In this document: positions 8,690 through 17,993 of the stretch, one piece after another
Position numbering within the stretch: position 1 is the stretch's first letter
Layout of the letters: the number at the start of each line of letters is the position of its first letter
Origin: Burkholderia vietnamiensis LMG 10929
GTDB taxonomy: Bacteria > Pseudomonadota > Gammaproteobacteria > Burkholderiales > Burkholderiaceae
NCBI RefSeq assembly: GCF_000959445.1
Contig: NZ_CP009631.1
Location: 1,302,001-1,366,000, forward strand
DNA length: 64,000 nt
Reading direction: 5' to 3'
Notes under the pieces: model-generated
Database searches by the model: none
Seen by the model: only the letters and a program-made list of their open reading frames with translations
What the model was told of the DNA's origin: nothing
Position numbers and translations under genes: made by a program

Positions 8690-9382
8690 ATGTCTACACC
8701 CCTGGCGCTGGTGCGCGACGTGTCTTCGTTCGAGTCCGGCGACGCCGCCGGCGCGCGGACGTCCGCTTCGCTCGACGCGCTCGAGCACGTCGTCGGCGTG
8801 AATCTCGCGCGCCTGCGTGCCGAGCGGCAACTGTCGCTCGATGCGCTCGCGCGGTTGTCCGGCGTGTCGCGCGCGATGCTCGCGCAGATCGAATCCGCGC
8901 GCAGCGTGCCGTCGATCAAGGTTCTCTGCAAGATCGCCGCGGCCCTGAAGGTGTCGGTCGCCGCGTTCCTGCGCCGTCACGCGGTGAACGGCTTCGAGCA
9001 TCTGGCGGCCGAGCGCGCGGTGCGCGTCGTCAGCTCGAACGGCCGCTTTTCCGCGCGCGCGCTGTATCCGGAAGGCGAACCGGCCGCGGCCGAGTTCCAC
9101 GAGCTGCGCATCGCGCCGCTGCATACGGAGCCTGGCACGCCGCGTGCGCCCGGCACGACGATCAATCTGGTGGTCAGCGAGGGCACGCTCGAAGTCAGCG
9201 TGCATGACCGTCGCCAGCTGCTCGCGACCGGCGACGCGATCGTGTTCGACGCCGACCAGCCGTACAGCCTGCGCAACCCCGGCGACAGCGATGCGCGCGC
9301 GTTCCGCGTGACGGTCGGCCCCGAGGCGCCGCCGCGCTGGCACGTGCGCGATGCGGCCGCGGCCGGCTCGGCGGCCGGCTGA
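8690..9382 (+). CDS. XRE-family regulator with C-terminal cupin
   Basis: 230 residues from the ATG at 8690, which has a GGAGG RBS. An N-terminal helix-turn-helix (LARLRAERQLSLDALARLSGVSRAMLAQIESARS, about residues 40-75) is followed by a small-molecule-binding cupin barrel (about residues 130-215; DAIVFDADQPYSLRNPGDSD). This HTH-cupin layout is typical of regulators sensing amino acids or polyamines (PuuR/SinR-like); the ligand is not deducible. Its neighbour is the FMN riboswitch-ribB unit, but nothing ties it to riboflavin. Confidence 0.85.
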   Translation: MSTPLALVRDVSSFESGDAAGARTSASLDALEHVVGVNLARLRAERQLSLDALARLSGVSRAMLAQIESARSVPSIKVLCKIAAALKVSVAAFLRRHAVNGFEHLAAERAVRVVSSNGRFSARALYPEGEPAAAEFHELRIAPLHTEPGTPRAPGTTINLVVSEGTLEVSVHDRRQLLATGDAIVFDADQPYSLRNPGDSDARAFRVTVGPEAPPRWHVRDAAAAGSAAG

Positions 9383-9551
9383 TTGCGCGCGAACGCCGCG
9401 ATTGCCGCGGCGGGCGTCGGGCCGTAGCGGCGACTTCGTTAGACGGTGTCGCCGGTAAGGGTATAGCCGCGGTTCGCTGCGCGGCGTTTGCAGCTGAGGT
9501 ATGCTTTGCCCGCTGGTTCCGGGATCGATGTCCCGGCCGGCAATCAGTGCG

Positions 9552-9691
9552 TCTTCAGGGCGGGGCGAAATTCCCCACCGGCGGTAGGCTGGCGAAAGCC
9601 GGCGAGCCCGCGAGCGCCCGCGCAGCTGCGCGGGGTCAGCAGATCTGGTCGAATGCCAGAGCCGACGGTCATAGTCCGGATGAGAGAAGAT
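9552..9691 (+). ncRNA. FMN riboswitch (RFN element)
   Basis: The 5' core TCTTCAGGGCGGGGCGAAAT, then CCCCACCGGCGGTA, and the distal GTCCGGATGAGAGAAGA are the hallmark conserved segments of the RFN element. They are separated by variable stems (around CTGGCGAAAGCCGG and CGCGCAGCTGCGCG). The element ends ~120 nt before the ribB start, so FMN binding would reduce ribB expression. The intervening 9692-9813 contains the expression platform but no gene. Confidence 0.97.
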
Positions 9692-9813
9692 GTGCAGATA
9701 GTCATGTCCGTCAGGGCCGCTTCGCCGTGCGTGCGTAGCGGATTGTCGTTCTGTCTGTTTGCAATGCCCTGAAACGTTTTTCGCCCAAATCGTAATTGCG
9801 AGGAGCGTTTCAC

Positions 9814-10524
9814 ATGTCCTTCAAGTCCGTTTCGTCGGCACCCGCCGACGCCTTTGCCGATCTCCCGTTGCTCGAATCCGAACCGGTGCCGCCGCGCATC
9901 GCCGCCGCGCTCGACGCGTTGCGCGCGGGCCGCGCGGTCGTGTTGCAGGACGATCACGACCGTGAGAACGAGGCCGATCTGATCGTCGCCGCCGAGCGCA
10001 TCACGCCCGAGACGATGGCGCTGCTGATCCGCGAGTGCAGCGGCATCGTGTGCCTGTGCCTGACCGACGACAAGGTCCGCGCGCTCGAGCTGCCGCCGAT
10101 GGTGCAGACCAACGAGAGCCGCAACGGCACCGCGTTCACCGTGTCGATCGAGGCGCGCGAAGGCGTGCATACCGGCGTGTCCGCGGCCGACCGCGTGACG
10201 ACGATCCGCGCGGCGATCGCCGACGATGCGAAGCCGTACGACATCGTCCGCCCCGGCCATGTGTTCCCGTTGCGTGCGCAACCGGGCGGCGTGCTCGCGC
10301 GCCGCGGTCACACCGAAGGGACGATCGATCTGTCGATCCTCGCGGGCCTGAGGCCGGCCGGCGTGCTGTGCGAGCTGATGAACCCGGACGGCACGATGAC
10401 GCGCGGCGACGACGTCGAGCGCTTCGCGCAGCAGCACGGGCTGCCGATGCTGACGATCGCCGAACTCGTGGAATTCCGCGAGGCGCTGGCGGCCGCGCGC
10501 GAGCGCTGCTGCGAGCCGGCCTGA
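9814..10524 (+). CDS. ribB: 3,4-dihydroxy-2-butanone-4-phosphate synthase
   Basis: Converts ribulose 5-phosphate to 3,4-dihydroxy-2-butanone 4-phosphate plus formate for riboflavin synthesis. 236 residues from the ATG at 9814 with an AGGAG RBS. Family signatures: [16 protein letters not shown] near the N-terminus, [13 protein letters not shown], and [16 protein letters not shown]. It is a stand-alone RibB domain, without the GTP cyclohydrolase II fusion seen in RibBA. Expression is governed by the FMN riboswitch upstream. Confidence 0.97.
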   Translation: MSFKSVSSAPADAFADLPLLESEPVPPRIAAALDALRAGRAVVLQDDHDRENEADLIVAAERITPETMALLIRECSGIVCLCLTDDKVRALELPPMVQTNESRNGTAFTVSIEAREGVHTGVSAADRVTTIRAAIADDAKPYDIVRPGHVFPLRAQPGGVLARRGHTEGTIDLSILAGLRPAGVLCELMNPDGTMTRGDDVERFAQQHGLPMLTIAELVEFREALAAARERCCEPA

Positions 10525-10612
10525 GCGTGGCGCACGGGCGCGTCGTTGCGCCCGGCGCACCGCGTGCGCGCAGCCGCGCGCACCAGTCGATTTATCGCGC
10601 GGCGGCCAACCG

Positions 10613-11299
10613 TCAGGACTGCACGTCGCCGAATTCGCCGCGTACGCCGGCCGCGACGAGCGCCGGCAGTTCGTCCATCCGGCGCATGATGCGCGTGATG
10701 CCCATCGCGCGCAGCGCGTCCGCGTAGTTGTCCGGGATGTGGCTCGCGCCGACGAACGCGATCGTCTTCATGCCGGCCGCGCGCGCCGCGTTCAGTCCCG
10801 ACACGCTGTCCTCGACGACGACGCAGCGCGTCGGCTCGACGCCGAGCGTCTGCGCCGCATGCAGATAGACGTCGGGGTAGGGCTTCGGTCGCGCGACCTG
10901 CTCGGAGCTGAACACGCGATCGCCGAAGATCTCGGTGAGTGCCGCGCGCTTGAGCGAGCTGCGCACGCGCACGAGCCGGCTGTTCGATACCACCGCGGCC
11001 GGCAGGCCGACCTGCATCAACGCGTCGCGCACGCCGGTGATCGGCGCGAGCGATTGCGCGAGACCGGTCTCGATGTTGTGCTCGACGGTTTCGATGAAGT
11101 TCTCCGGCATCCTGATCCCGAACCGCGCTTCGAGCCCCGCGAGAAAGCGTGACGTCTGCTGGCCGAAGGCCGACTTTGCAGCGTCTTCGAAATCGAGGTG
11201 GGGGAACGTGGCGGACAGCGTGTCGAACAGGACGCGGTCGGCGATGACTTCGCTGTCGACGAGCACGCCGTCGCAGTCGCAGATAAGGTGATCGAGCAT
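10613..11299 (-). CDS. HAD-superfamily phosphatase
   Basis: 228 residues from the ATG at 11299. Motif I DCDGVLVDSE is at the N-terminus, motif II in VVSNS, motif III K in RPKPYPDVY, and motif IV in VVVEDSVSGLNAARAAGM. The helical cap makes it a subclass-IA HAD similar to sugar-phosphate phosphatases such as YieH or beta-phosphoglucomutase relatives. Substrate unknown. An in-frame ATG at 11344 would add 15 residues with no better RBS. It converges with ribB; the GGGCGC/GCGCCC hairpin at 10537-10554 may terminate both. Confidence 0.85.
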   Translation of the reverse strand: MLDHLICDCDGVLVDSEVIADRVLFDTLSATFPHLDFEDAAKSAFGQQTSRFLAGLEARFGIRMPENFIETVEHNIETGLAQSLAPITGVRDALMQVGLPAAVVSNSRLVRVRSSLKRAALTEIFGDRVFSSEQVARPKPYPDVYLHAAQTLGVEPTRCVVVEDSVSGLNAARAAGMKTIAFVGASHIPDNYADALRAMGITRIMRRMDELPALVAAGVRGEFGDVQS

Positions 11300-11406
11300 G
11301 ATGAAGAAGATGCGGGGTGTCGGCGACGCCGAACGTGCCGCCATGATACGTGTTTTCGCGATGCGGCCAGCGGGCTTGGGGGATGTGCCGGCGGCGTGCG
11401 GCTGAC

Positions 11407-11705
11407 AGATTCGGCTTCGGTGCAGATGATTGGCGACTGCGGCGAGCGGCGTCGGCTGGGTGCCGGCATGCGGGGGCGGGCCTGGCGTCGCTGCGCATGC
11501 GAGGCCGCCGTGGCGCGACGCGGCTCGCCCTCGCAATGCCGGGCGCGAGGCAGGCCAGATTCGGCTTCGAGGTAGATGAACGGCTGCCGCGGCGGGTGGC
11601 TTCGGCCGGGTGTCGGCATGCGTGAACGGGATGCGCGTTGACGAGCATGCGGAACCGCCGTGACGCGACGCGGTTCGCCACCGGCGATGCTGGCCGCAGG
11701 CAGCG
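11407..11705. repeat. two diverged direct repeats of ~150 bp
   Basis: The segment starting AGATTCGGCTTCG at 11407 recurs from 11557 with AGATTCGGCTTCG, and the two can be followed in parallel through matching blocks (CGGCATGCG; GAGGCCGCCGTGGCGCGACGCGG against GGAACCGCCGTGACGCGACGCGG; TCGCC...GATGC/ATGCC). They are head-to-tail with ~150 bp period and clearly diverged. No convincing gene lies between 11300 and 11832, so this is non-coding repeat DNA. Confidence 0.65.
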
Positions 11706-11832
11706 GCGGCAGCAGCGGGCGTCACCGGCGCACTGCGCCGTGACGCCGCGTGAGGAGTTCATGAAGCGCGCGACGGCGGCCGCCGCGCGCCGTTTCGAAA
11801 CCGCCAACCGCCAACCGCCGCCGCCGCCGCGC

Positions 11833-12549
11833 TCAGGCCATCGCGTGCAGGCGCAGATACAGGCCGGCAGCCGCGGCGCCGCCGAGCAGCGGGCCGATCA
11901 CCGGCACCCACGCGTAGCGCCAGTCGCTGTCGCGCTTGCCGGGAATCGGCAGCAGCGCGTGCATGATGCGCGGCGACAGGTCGCGCGCCGGGCTCATCGC
12001 ATAGCCGGTCGGGCCGCCGAGCGAGATGCCGATGCCGAGCACCAGCAGGCCGACGGGCAGCGCGTCGAGCGCGCCGAGGCCGACCTGCGGCGACGCAAGG
12101 TACAGCACGCCGAGGATCAGCACGAACGTGCAGATCGCTTCGGTCAGCACGTTGTGCGTGGTGCTGCGGATCGCGGGCGCCGTGCAGAACACCGCGAGCT
12201 TCAGGTCCGCGTCGGCTTCGTTCGCGAAGTGCTGGCGATACGCGAGCCACACGAGCAGCGCGCCGGCCATCCCGCCGAGCATCTGCGCGATGACGTAGCC
12301 GGCGACCTTCGACCACGCGAACTTGCCCGCCAGCGCGAGACTGATCGTGACGATCGGATTCAGGTGCGCGCCGCTGAACGACGCGGTCACGTAGACGGCG
12401 ACGAACACCGCCATCGCCCAGCCCATCACGATGACGATCAGGTCCGCGCCTTTGCCCTTGGTCTTCGCAAGCAGCACGTTTGCGACCGCGCCGTTGCCGA
12501 GCAGCACGAGGATCGCCGTGCCGATGAATTCCGCAATATAAGGTGACAT
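11833..12549 (-). CDS. glpF: MIP-family glycerol facilitator
   Basis: 238-residue inner-membrane channel for glycerol uptake, placed by its neighbours glpK and glpD. The two half-repeats carry the pore boxes GAHLNPIV (near residue 63) and GYAMSPARDLSPR (near residue 185). In canonical GlpF both boxes are NPA; here they are NPI and SPA. About six hydrophobic membrane segments are visible. It starts 92 bp downstream of glpK on the same strand, so it is probably the third gene of glpD-glpK-glpF in transcription order. Confidence 0.92.
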   Translation of the reverse strand: MSPYIAEFIGTAILVLLGNGAVANVLLAKTKGKGADLIVIVMGWAMAVFVAVYVTASFSGAHLNPIVTISLALAGKFAWSKVAGYVIAQMLGGMAGALLVWLAYRQHFANEADADLKLAVFCTAPAIRSTTHNVLTEAICTFVLILGVLYLASPQVGLGALDALPVGLLVLGIGISLGGPTGYAMSPARDLSPRIMHALLPIPGKRDSDWRYAWVPVIGPLLGGAAAAGLYLRLHAMA

Positions 12550-12641
12550 GTTGTCTCTCTTGGAGTGCGGCGGACTCGCGCATTGCGCGGCCCGCCGGTG
12601 TTGTTGTATTTCGTTTGGACGTGTTGCGGCCAGCGCCGCGC

Positions 12642-14144
12642 TTACTGCGTGTCGTCGGCCCACGCCTTGGCCGCGCGCACCGCGCGCTGCCAGCCTGCCA
12701 TGCACTGCTTGACCTGCTCCTTCGGCATCGACGGCGAGAAGCGGCGATCGAGCTGCCACTGGCTGCGCACTTCGTCGAGGTTCTTCCAGTAGCCGATCGC
12801 GAGGCCCGCGAGGTAGGCCGCGCCGAGCGCGGTCGTCTCGGTGATCTGCGGACGCACCGCGTCGACGCCGAGCAGATCGGCCTGGAACTGCATCAGCAGG
12901 TTGTTCGCGCTCGCGCCGCCGTCGACGCGCAGCTCGCCGATGCTGATCCCCGAGTCGGCTTCCATCGCGGCCAGCACGTCGAGCGACTGATACGCGATCG
13001 CGTCGAGCGCCGCGCGCGCGAGATGGGCGGACGTCGTGCCGCGCGTGACGCCGAACACCGAGCCGCGCGCGCGGGCATTCCAGTGCGGTGCGCCGAGGCC
13101 CGCGAACGCCGGCACCAGATAGACGCCGTCGGTATGCGGCACGCGCGCGGCCAGCGCTTCGATTTCGGCGGCCGTCTTGATGATGCCCATCCCGTCGCGC
13201 AGCCATTGCACGACCGCGCCCGCGATGAAGATGCTGCCTTCGAGCGCGTACTGCACGTCGTCGCCGATCTGCCAGGCGATCGTCGTGACGAGGTTGTTCC
13301 TCGACTCGATCGGCTTGTCGCCGGTGTTCATCATCAGGAAGCAGCCGGTGCCGTAGGTGTTCTTGACCATGCCCGAGGTCGTGCACATCTGGCCGAACAG
13401 CGCCGCGTGCTGGTCGCCCGCGATGCCCGCGAGCGGAATCTTCGACGCGAACACCGTCGTCTTCGTATGGCCGTAGATTTCCGACGAAGCCTTCACTTCC
13501 GGCAGCATGCTGCGCGGGATGTCGAGCAGCTCGAGCAGCTCGCTGTCCCACTCGCGCGTGTGAATGTTGAACAGCATCGTGCGCGATGCGTTCGTCACGT
13601 CGGTCACGTGCAGCTCGTGCTTCGTGAAGTTCCACACGAGCCAGCTGTCGACCGTGCCGAACGCGAGCTTGCCCTGGCGCGCCTTGTCGCGCGCGCCCGG
13701 CACGTTGTCGAGAATCCAGCGGATCTTGGTCGCGGAGAAGTACGAGTCGATCGGCAGGCCGGTCTTCGCGCGCACCTTCGCCTCGAGGCCCTGCTGCTTG
13801 AGCGAATCGCAGAAGTCGGCGGTGCGGCGGTCCTGCCACACGATCGCGTTGTAGACCGGCTGGCCGGTTTCGCGATCCCAGACGATGGTCGTCTCGCGCT
13901 GGTTGGTGATGCCGATCGCCGCGATCGACGTGCCGTTCAGGCCCGTGCGCGTGACGGCTTCGGCGGCGACGCCGGCTTGCGTCGACCAGATTTCCTGCGG
14001 GTCGTGCTCGACCCAGCCGGGTTGCGGGTAGATCTGTTCGAATTCCTTCTGGGCGATCGAAACGATGTTGCCCTGGCGATCGAACAGCATTGCGCGGGAG
14101 CTCGTCGTGCCCTGGTCAAGCGCGAGGATGTACTGGTCCTGCAT
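12642..14144 (-). CDS. glpK: glycerol kinase
   Basis: FGGY-family kinase making sn-glycerol 3-phosphate from glycerol and ATP. The start at 14144 ([18 protein letters not shown]) is chosen because GGAG lies 9 nt upstream; ATGs at 14153 and 14159 are in frame. It gives 500 residues, close to E. coli GlpK (502). Family blocks include [15 protein letters not shown] and [21 protein letters not shown]. It lies between glpD and glpF. Confidence 0.97.
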   Translation of the reverse strand: MQDQYILALDQGTTSSRAMLFDRQGNIVSIAQKEFEQIYPQPGWVEHDPQEIWSTQAGVAAEAVTRTGLNGTSIAAIGITNQRETTIVWDRETGQPVYNAIVWQDRRTADFCDSLKQQGLEAKVRAKTGLPIDSYFSATKIRWILDNVPGARDKARQGKLAFGTVDSWLVWNFTKHELHVTDVTNASRTMLFNIHTREWDSELLELLDIPRSMLPEVKASSEIYGHTKTTVFASKIPLAGIAGDQHAALFGQMCTTSGMVKNTYGTGCFLMMNTGDKPIESRNNLVTTIAWQIGDDVQYALEGSIFIAGAVVQWLRDGMGIIKTAAEIEALAARVPHTDGVYLVPAFAGLGAPHWNARARGSVFGVTRGTTSAHLARAALDAIAYQSLDVLAAMEADSGISIGELRVDGGASANNLLMQFQADLLGVDAVRPQITETTALGAAYLAGLAIGYWKNLDEVRSQWQLDRRFSPSMPKEQVKQCMAGWQRAVRAAKAWADDTQ

Positions 14145-14262
14145 GTCTCTCATCTCCATCCGTGGATCGGCGTAGTTGTGATGCGCGCCGCATATTACGC
14201 GGCGCGTCGGTGAATCGACATCGGTAAGGCCACTGCAAATGCAAACTGCAACTGCAAACGGG

Positions 14263-15786
14263 TCAGGCGTGCGGCGCGTGTGCGGCGGTGAACCACGCGT
14301 CGAGCGCGGCCGTCACCGCGTCGAGCGTGCCGGGCGCGACGTGCAGGCCGAGCTTCGAGCGGCGCCACAGCACGTCCTGCGCGCAGGTGGCCCACTCGAC
14401 GTCGCGCAGGTAGCGCAGCTCCGCGTCGAACAGGTCCGGTGCGACTTCGGCGCCGAGCTCGGCGAGCGACTGCGCGCCGTCGAGCATGCGCTCCGCGCGT
14501 GTGCCGTACGCGCGCGCATAGCGGCGCGCGAGCGCGGCGGGCAGCCACGGGTGGCGTGTCGCGAACGCGTCGGCGAACGCGTCGAACTTCGCGTCGGGGA
14601 TGTCGCCGCCGGGCAGCGGCGCGCCGGCCGTCCACGTCGGCGCGTCGCGGCCGAGCGCGCGGCACAGCATGTCGCCGGCTTCCTCCGCGAGCTTGCGGAA
14701 GGTCGTGATCTTGCCGCCGAACACCGACAGCAGCGGCGCGCCGGCGCCGTCGTCCATCTCCAGCCGGTAGTCGCGCGTGACGGCCGACGCGTTCGCCGCG
14801 TTTTCGTCTTCGAGCAGCGGGCGCACGCCCGAATAGGTCCAGTGCACGTCGGCCGGCGAGATCTTGCGTTTGAAATAGCGATTGATCGACTCGCACAGAT
14901 ACTGCGTCTCGTCGCGATCGATCGCGACCTTCGCGGGATCGCTCGTGTATTCGACGTCGGTCGTGCCGATCAGCGTGAAGTCGTGTTCGTACGGGATCGC
15001 GAAGATGATCCGCTTGTCCGGATTCTGGAAGATGTACGCGTGGTCGTGCTCGAACAGGCGGCGCGTGATGATGTGGCTGCCCTTCACGAGCCGCACGCTG
15101 TGATGCGCGCCGCGGCCCAGCGCGCCGTGCAGCACCTCGCCGACCCACGGGCCGGCCGCGTTCGCGACCGCGCGGGCGTGGACGACGCGCATCGAGCCGT
15201 CGGCAAGCTGGAGCCGCGCTTCCCATGCGTCGCCGACGCGCTGCGCCGACACGAGCTTGGTGCGCGTGAGGATCTCGGCGCCGCGCTCCTGCGCGTCGAG
15301 CGCGTTCAGCACCACGAGACGCGCGTCGTCGACCCAGCCGTCCGAATAGACGAAGCCGCGCTTGATCGAGTCGATCAGCGGCGCGCCGGCCGCGTGGCGG
15401 CGCATGTCGATGCCGCGCGAGCCGGGCAGCAGCTCGCGTTTCGCGAGGTGATCGTAGAGAAACAGGCCGACGCGGATCAGCCACGCCGGCCGCAGGTTCG
15501 GCATATGCGGCATCACGAAGCGCAGCGGCCACATGATGTGCGGCGCCGCGCGCAGCAGCGTTTCACGCTCTTGCAGCGCCTTGCGGACGAGGCCGAACTC
15601 GTTGTATTCGAGGTAGCGCAGGCCGCCGTGAATCAGCTTCGTGCTGCACGACGACGTGTGCGACGCCAGGTCGTCCTGCTCGCAAAGCAGCACCGACAGG
15701 CCGCGGCCCGCCGCATCGCGCGCGATGCCGGCGCCGTTGATGCCGCCGCCGACGACGAGCAGATCGTAGCGATTCGGTTGTGTCAC
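14263..15786 (-). CDS. glpD: aerobic glycerol-3-phosphate dehydrogenase
   Basis: FAD-dependent membrane-associated enzyme oxidising G3P to DHAP and passing electrons to quinone. 507 residues from a GTG start at 15786. The N-terminal dinucleotide fold is [20 protein letters not shown], followed by [35 protein letters not shown] and [11 protein letters not shown] are also typical. The C-terminal ~125 residues form the DAO_C domain. First gene of the leftward glp cluster. Confidence 0.97.
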   Translation of the reverse strand: MTQPNRYDLLVVGGGINGAGIARDAAGRGLSVLLCEQDDLASHTSSCSTKLIHGGLRYLEYNEFGLVRKALQERETLLRAAPHIMWPLRFVMPHMPNLRPAWLIRVGLFLYDHLAKRELLPGSRGIDMRRHAAGAPLIDSIKRGFVYSDGWVDDARLVVLNALDAQERGAEILTRTKLVSAQRVGDAWEARLQLADGSMRVVHARAVANAAGPWVGEVLHGALGRGAHHSVRLVKGSHIITRRLFEHDHAYIFQNPDKRIIFAIPYEHDFTLIGTTDVEYTSDPAKVAIDRDETQYLCESINRYFKRKISPADVHWTYSGVRPLLEDENAANASAVTRDYRLEMDDGAGAPLLSVFGGKITTFRKLAEEAGDMLCRALGRDAPTWTAGAPLPGGDIPDAKFDAFADAFATRHPWLPAALARRYARAYGTRAERMLDGAQSLAELGAEVAPDLFDAELRYLRDVEWATCAQDVLWRRSKLGLHVAPGTLDAVTAALDAWFTAAHAPHA

Positions 15787-15947
15787 CTGCTGTCCTTATC
15801 GTCTGATGGAAATTGGCGAACATGAAATGTTCGAATTCGAAATTTAACGAACGGAATCGAAAAAGTAAAGTTCGAAAAAGCGGGCCAGTGGCGCGCGGCG
15901 CGACCGCGGGCGATACTGACGCAATCGACCGTTTCGCGAGGTGAATC

Positions 15948-16316
15948 ATGCGTATTGGGATGTGGGCGGGCGCGTGCGCCGTGTTGCTGGCGGGGTGCGG
16001 CGTCGGTGTGCCGCCGCTGGCGGGCAACTGGCGCGCGCCGTCGTTCGTCGACCTGGAGACGAGCTGCGGCGGCGCCGCGCGCGATTGGGGCGACGACGCG
16101 GTGCCGGTCTATTCGACGCTGTACGACGCGTACGTGGCGAAACGCTATCGGGGGCTGACGGAAACGAACTATTGTGCGTTCGTAAACGAACTTTCAGCGC
16201 GCTACGCGGCGCCGAACTCGGCGCAGCGTGCCGCGTGGATCGCGTATTTCAACGGCGCACGCGCGCAGGCCATCAGTTGGCGCGCGACGGTCGATCCGAC
16301 GCTGCGCGGCGGCTGA
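15948..16316 (+). CDS. small putative lipoprotein
   Basis: 122 residues. The N-terminus MRIGMWAGACAVLLAGCG is a signal peptide with lipobox LAGC, so the mature protein would be ~105 residues, lipidated at Cys17. The mature part has two further cysteines (ETSCGG, NYCAF) that could pair in the periplasm. No family is recognised. An AGGTGAATC stretch just before the ATG may serve as RBS. It is divergent from glpD. Confidence 0.65.
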   Translation: MRIGMWAGACAVLLAGCGVGVPPLAGNWRAPSFVDLETSCGGAARDWGDDAVPVYSTLYDAYVAKRYRGLTETNYCAFVNELSARYAAPNSAQRAAWIAYFNGARAQAISWRATVDPTLRGG

Positions 16317-16414
16317 CGCGCGAACGCACGAAGGGCGGCAGGGAGGCGGAAAGCGGCGCGGCCGGGAATCCGGCCGGCGCGCGGGTCATCTGGAACGGCG
16401 GTGCGGCGGGCGCT

Positions 16415-16612
16415 TCATGAATAGCGGTATTTGATGGATCGCAGCGCGGCGTCGCCGGTTTCGGTCACGCAATATCGGCGTCCCGATCCCAGGCCTTCCA
16501 GCCGGACGAGTTGCTGTTCGAGCAGCGCGTCGAGTTCATCGCGCTCCATGTCGCCCTGGTCGGGGGCGTCCTTCACAAGCAATAGCGTGGCGAATTCATG
16601 CGGACTCAGCAT
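16415..16612 (-). CDS. small hypothetical protein (65 aa)
   Basis: 65 residues starting MLSPHEFATLLLVKDAP at 16612, chosen because GGAGA lies 5-6 nt upstream; an ATG at 16624 is also in frame. The composition (LDALLEQQLVRLEGLGSGRRYCVTETGDAALRSIK) resembles winged-helix or MarR-like dimer proteins, where a turn reading 'Y.vTe.G...l' closes the wing, but it is too short for a firm call. Confidence 0.5.
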   Translation of the reverse strand: MLSPHEFATLLLVKDAPDQGDMERDELDALLEQQLVRLEGLGSGRRYCVTETGDAALRSIKYRYS

Positions 16613-16624
16613 CGTTCTCTCCAT

Positions 16625-16912
16625 GGCAACCGGTCTGCCCGCGCGGCTGGCGTGAACGCCGGTGCGCGATACCCCGCGGGTAGGGCTTGGGGGGAAAAGC
16701 TGCATTCGCCGGCCGGGATGTCGCATATGCGCTGCCAGGAGCGGATCGTGCGACGGGCCGGGGAACTGGAGTCTAGTCGAGCGTGCGGGCAACGACAAAT
16801 CGTGCCCCGTTAATTTTCCGTTTGACACAGGCGCGCGCCGCAAGCGGTTCGGCCGGCGCGCGAACTTCTTGATTTCACTTGAAGTTTCGCGTGCGGTGCA
16901 GCATCGCGGCGG
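16625..16912. other. intergenic, nothing recognised
   Basis: About 290 bp between the small hypothetical gene and glpR. I see no supported gene or clear regulatory element. Confidence 0.4.
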
Positions 16913-17692
16913 TCATTCGGCGACGTACACCTGGGTGCCGGCGGCGGCCACCGTGTCGGTCATCTCGGGCGGCAGCGGCTTGTCGGTGAACAGCGCGTGC
17001 ACCTGGCTCAGGTGCCCCTGGCGCACCAGCGCGGGACGGCCGACCTTCGAATGATCGGCGACCAGGTAGACGGTGCGCGCATGCTGCATGATCGCCTCGG
17101 CCACGCGCACCTCGCGCGTGTCGAAGTCGCGCAGCGTGCCGTCGGCCTCGATCGCCGACGTGCCGATGATCGCGTAGTCGACCTTGAACTGGCGGATGAA
17201 GTCGATCGCGAGCTCGCCGACGATCCCCTTGTCCCACGGCCGCACGATGCCGCCCGTGATCAGCACCTCGCAGTCGGGGTAGCCGCTCATCATCGACGCG
17301 ACGTTCAGGTTGTTCGTGATCACGTGCAGGCCGTGATGGCGATTCAGCGCGCGCGCGACTTCCTCGGTCGTCGTGCCGAGGTTGATGAACAGCGATGCCT
17401 GATCGGGGATGTGCGACGCGGCCAGCGCCGCGATGCGCCGCTTCTCGTCGTGGAACATCCGCTGGCGCGCGGTGTAGGAGACGTTCTCCGAGCTGGTCGG
17501 CAGGCTCGCGCCGCCGTGGTAGCGGCGCAGCAGGTTCAGGTCGGCGAGCCAGTTCACGTCGCGGCGGATCGTCTGCGGCGTGACCGCGAAGTGCGACGCG
17601 AGATCGTCGACGGTCACGAAGCCGTCGCGCTGCACCCATTCGAGCAATTCCTGCTGGCGCGCGTTGAGGGTGAGGCGGGGATCTCGGGTCAT
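16913..17692 (-). CDS. glpR: DeoR-family repressor, probably GlpR
   Basis: 259 residues from the ATG at 17692. The N-terminal DeoR helix-turn-helix (RQQELLEWVQRDGFVTVDDLASHFAVTPQTIRRDVNWL) is followed by a sugar-phosphate-sensing domain with FINLGTTTEEVARAL and DYAIIGTSAIEADGTL. Same length and layout as E. coli GlpR (252), the repressor of glp genes induced by G3P. The GlpR name relies on the glpFKD genes ~1.1 kb away on the same strand; other DeoR paralogues look alike. Confidence 0.82.
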   Translation of the reverse strand: MTRDPRLTLNARQQELLEWVQRDGFVTVDDLASHFAVTPQTIRRDVNWLADLNLLRRYHGGASLPTSSENVSYTARQRMFHDEKRRIAALAASHIPDQASLFINLGTTTEEVARALNRHHGLHVITNNLNVASMMSGYPDCEVLITGGIVRPWDKGIVGELAIDFIRQFKVDYAIIGTSAIEADGTLRDFDTREVRVAEAIMQHARTVYLVADHSKVGRPALVRQGHLSQVHALFTDKPLPPEMTDTVAAAGTQVYVAE

Positions 17693-17993
17693 GGCTCGGC
17701 GGTCGAATCGTGGTGCGGACCGGATATTGTAAGGGCGCGAACCGCGTTCGCAGCGGCCGGCGGCGCACCACGGCCGCGGATACAGTTCGCAGGTGCATGA
17801 TTTCATGTCGCAAATGAATTTGCGCGAGCACGCGGATCGCGCTGCAATGACGGACCGTTCGCGCGCGGGGCGGGGAGCTCGAGTGGGGGCCGGAACGGCG
17901 CTGGAACGGCTCGCGAGCGGAGTCCGAGCCCGAGCCGAGGCCGAACCCCGCGCCCCGCGCGCTCATCCCAGCTTCCAACGAGGTGGAACCGAC
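17693..17993. other. divergent intergenic region glpR / gamma-glutamyltransferase
   Basis: Around 300 bp with no supported gene. It should contain promoters for both directions. The AT-richer part at 17795-17825 (GATTTCATGTCGCAAATGAATT) includes short inverted repeats and is the likeliest regulatory site. Confidence 0.4.
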
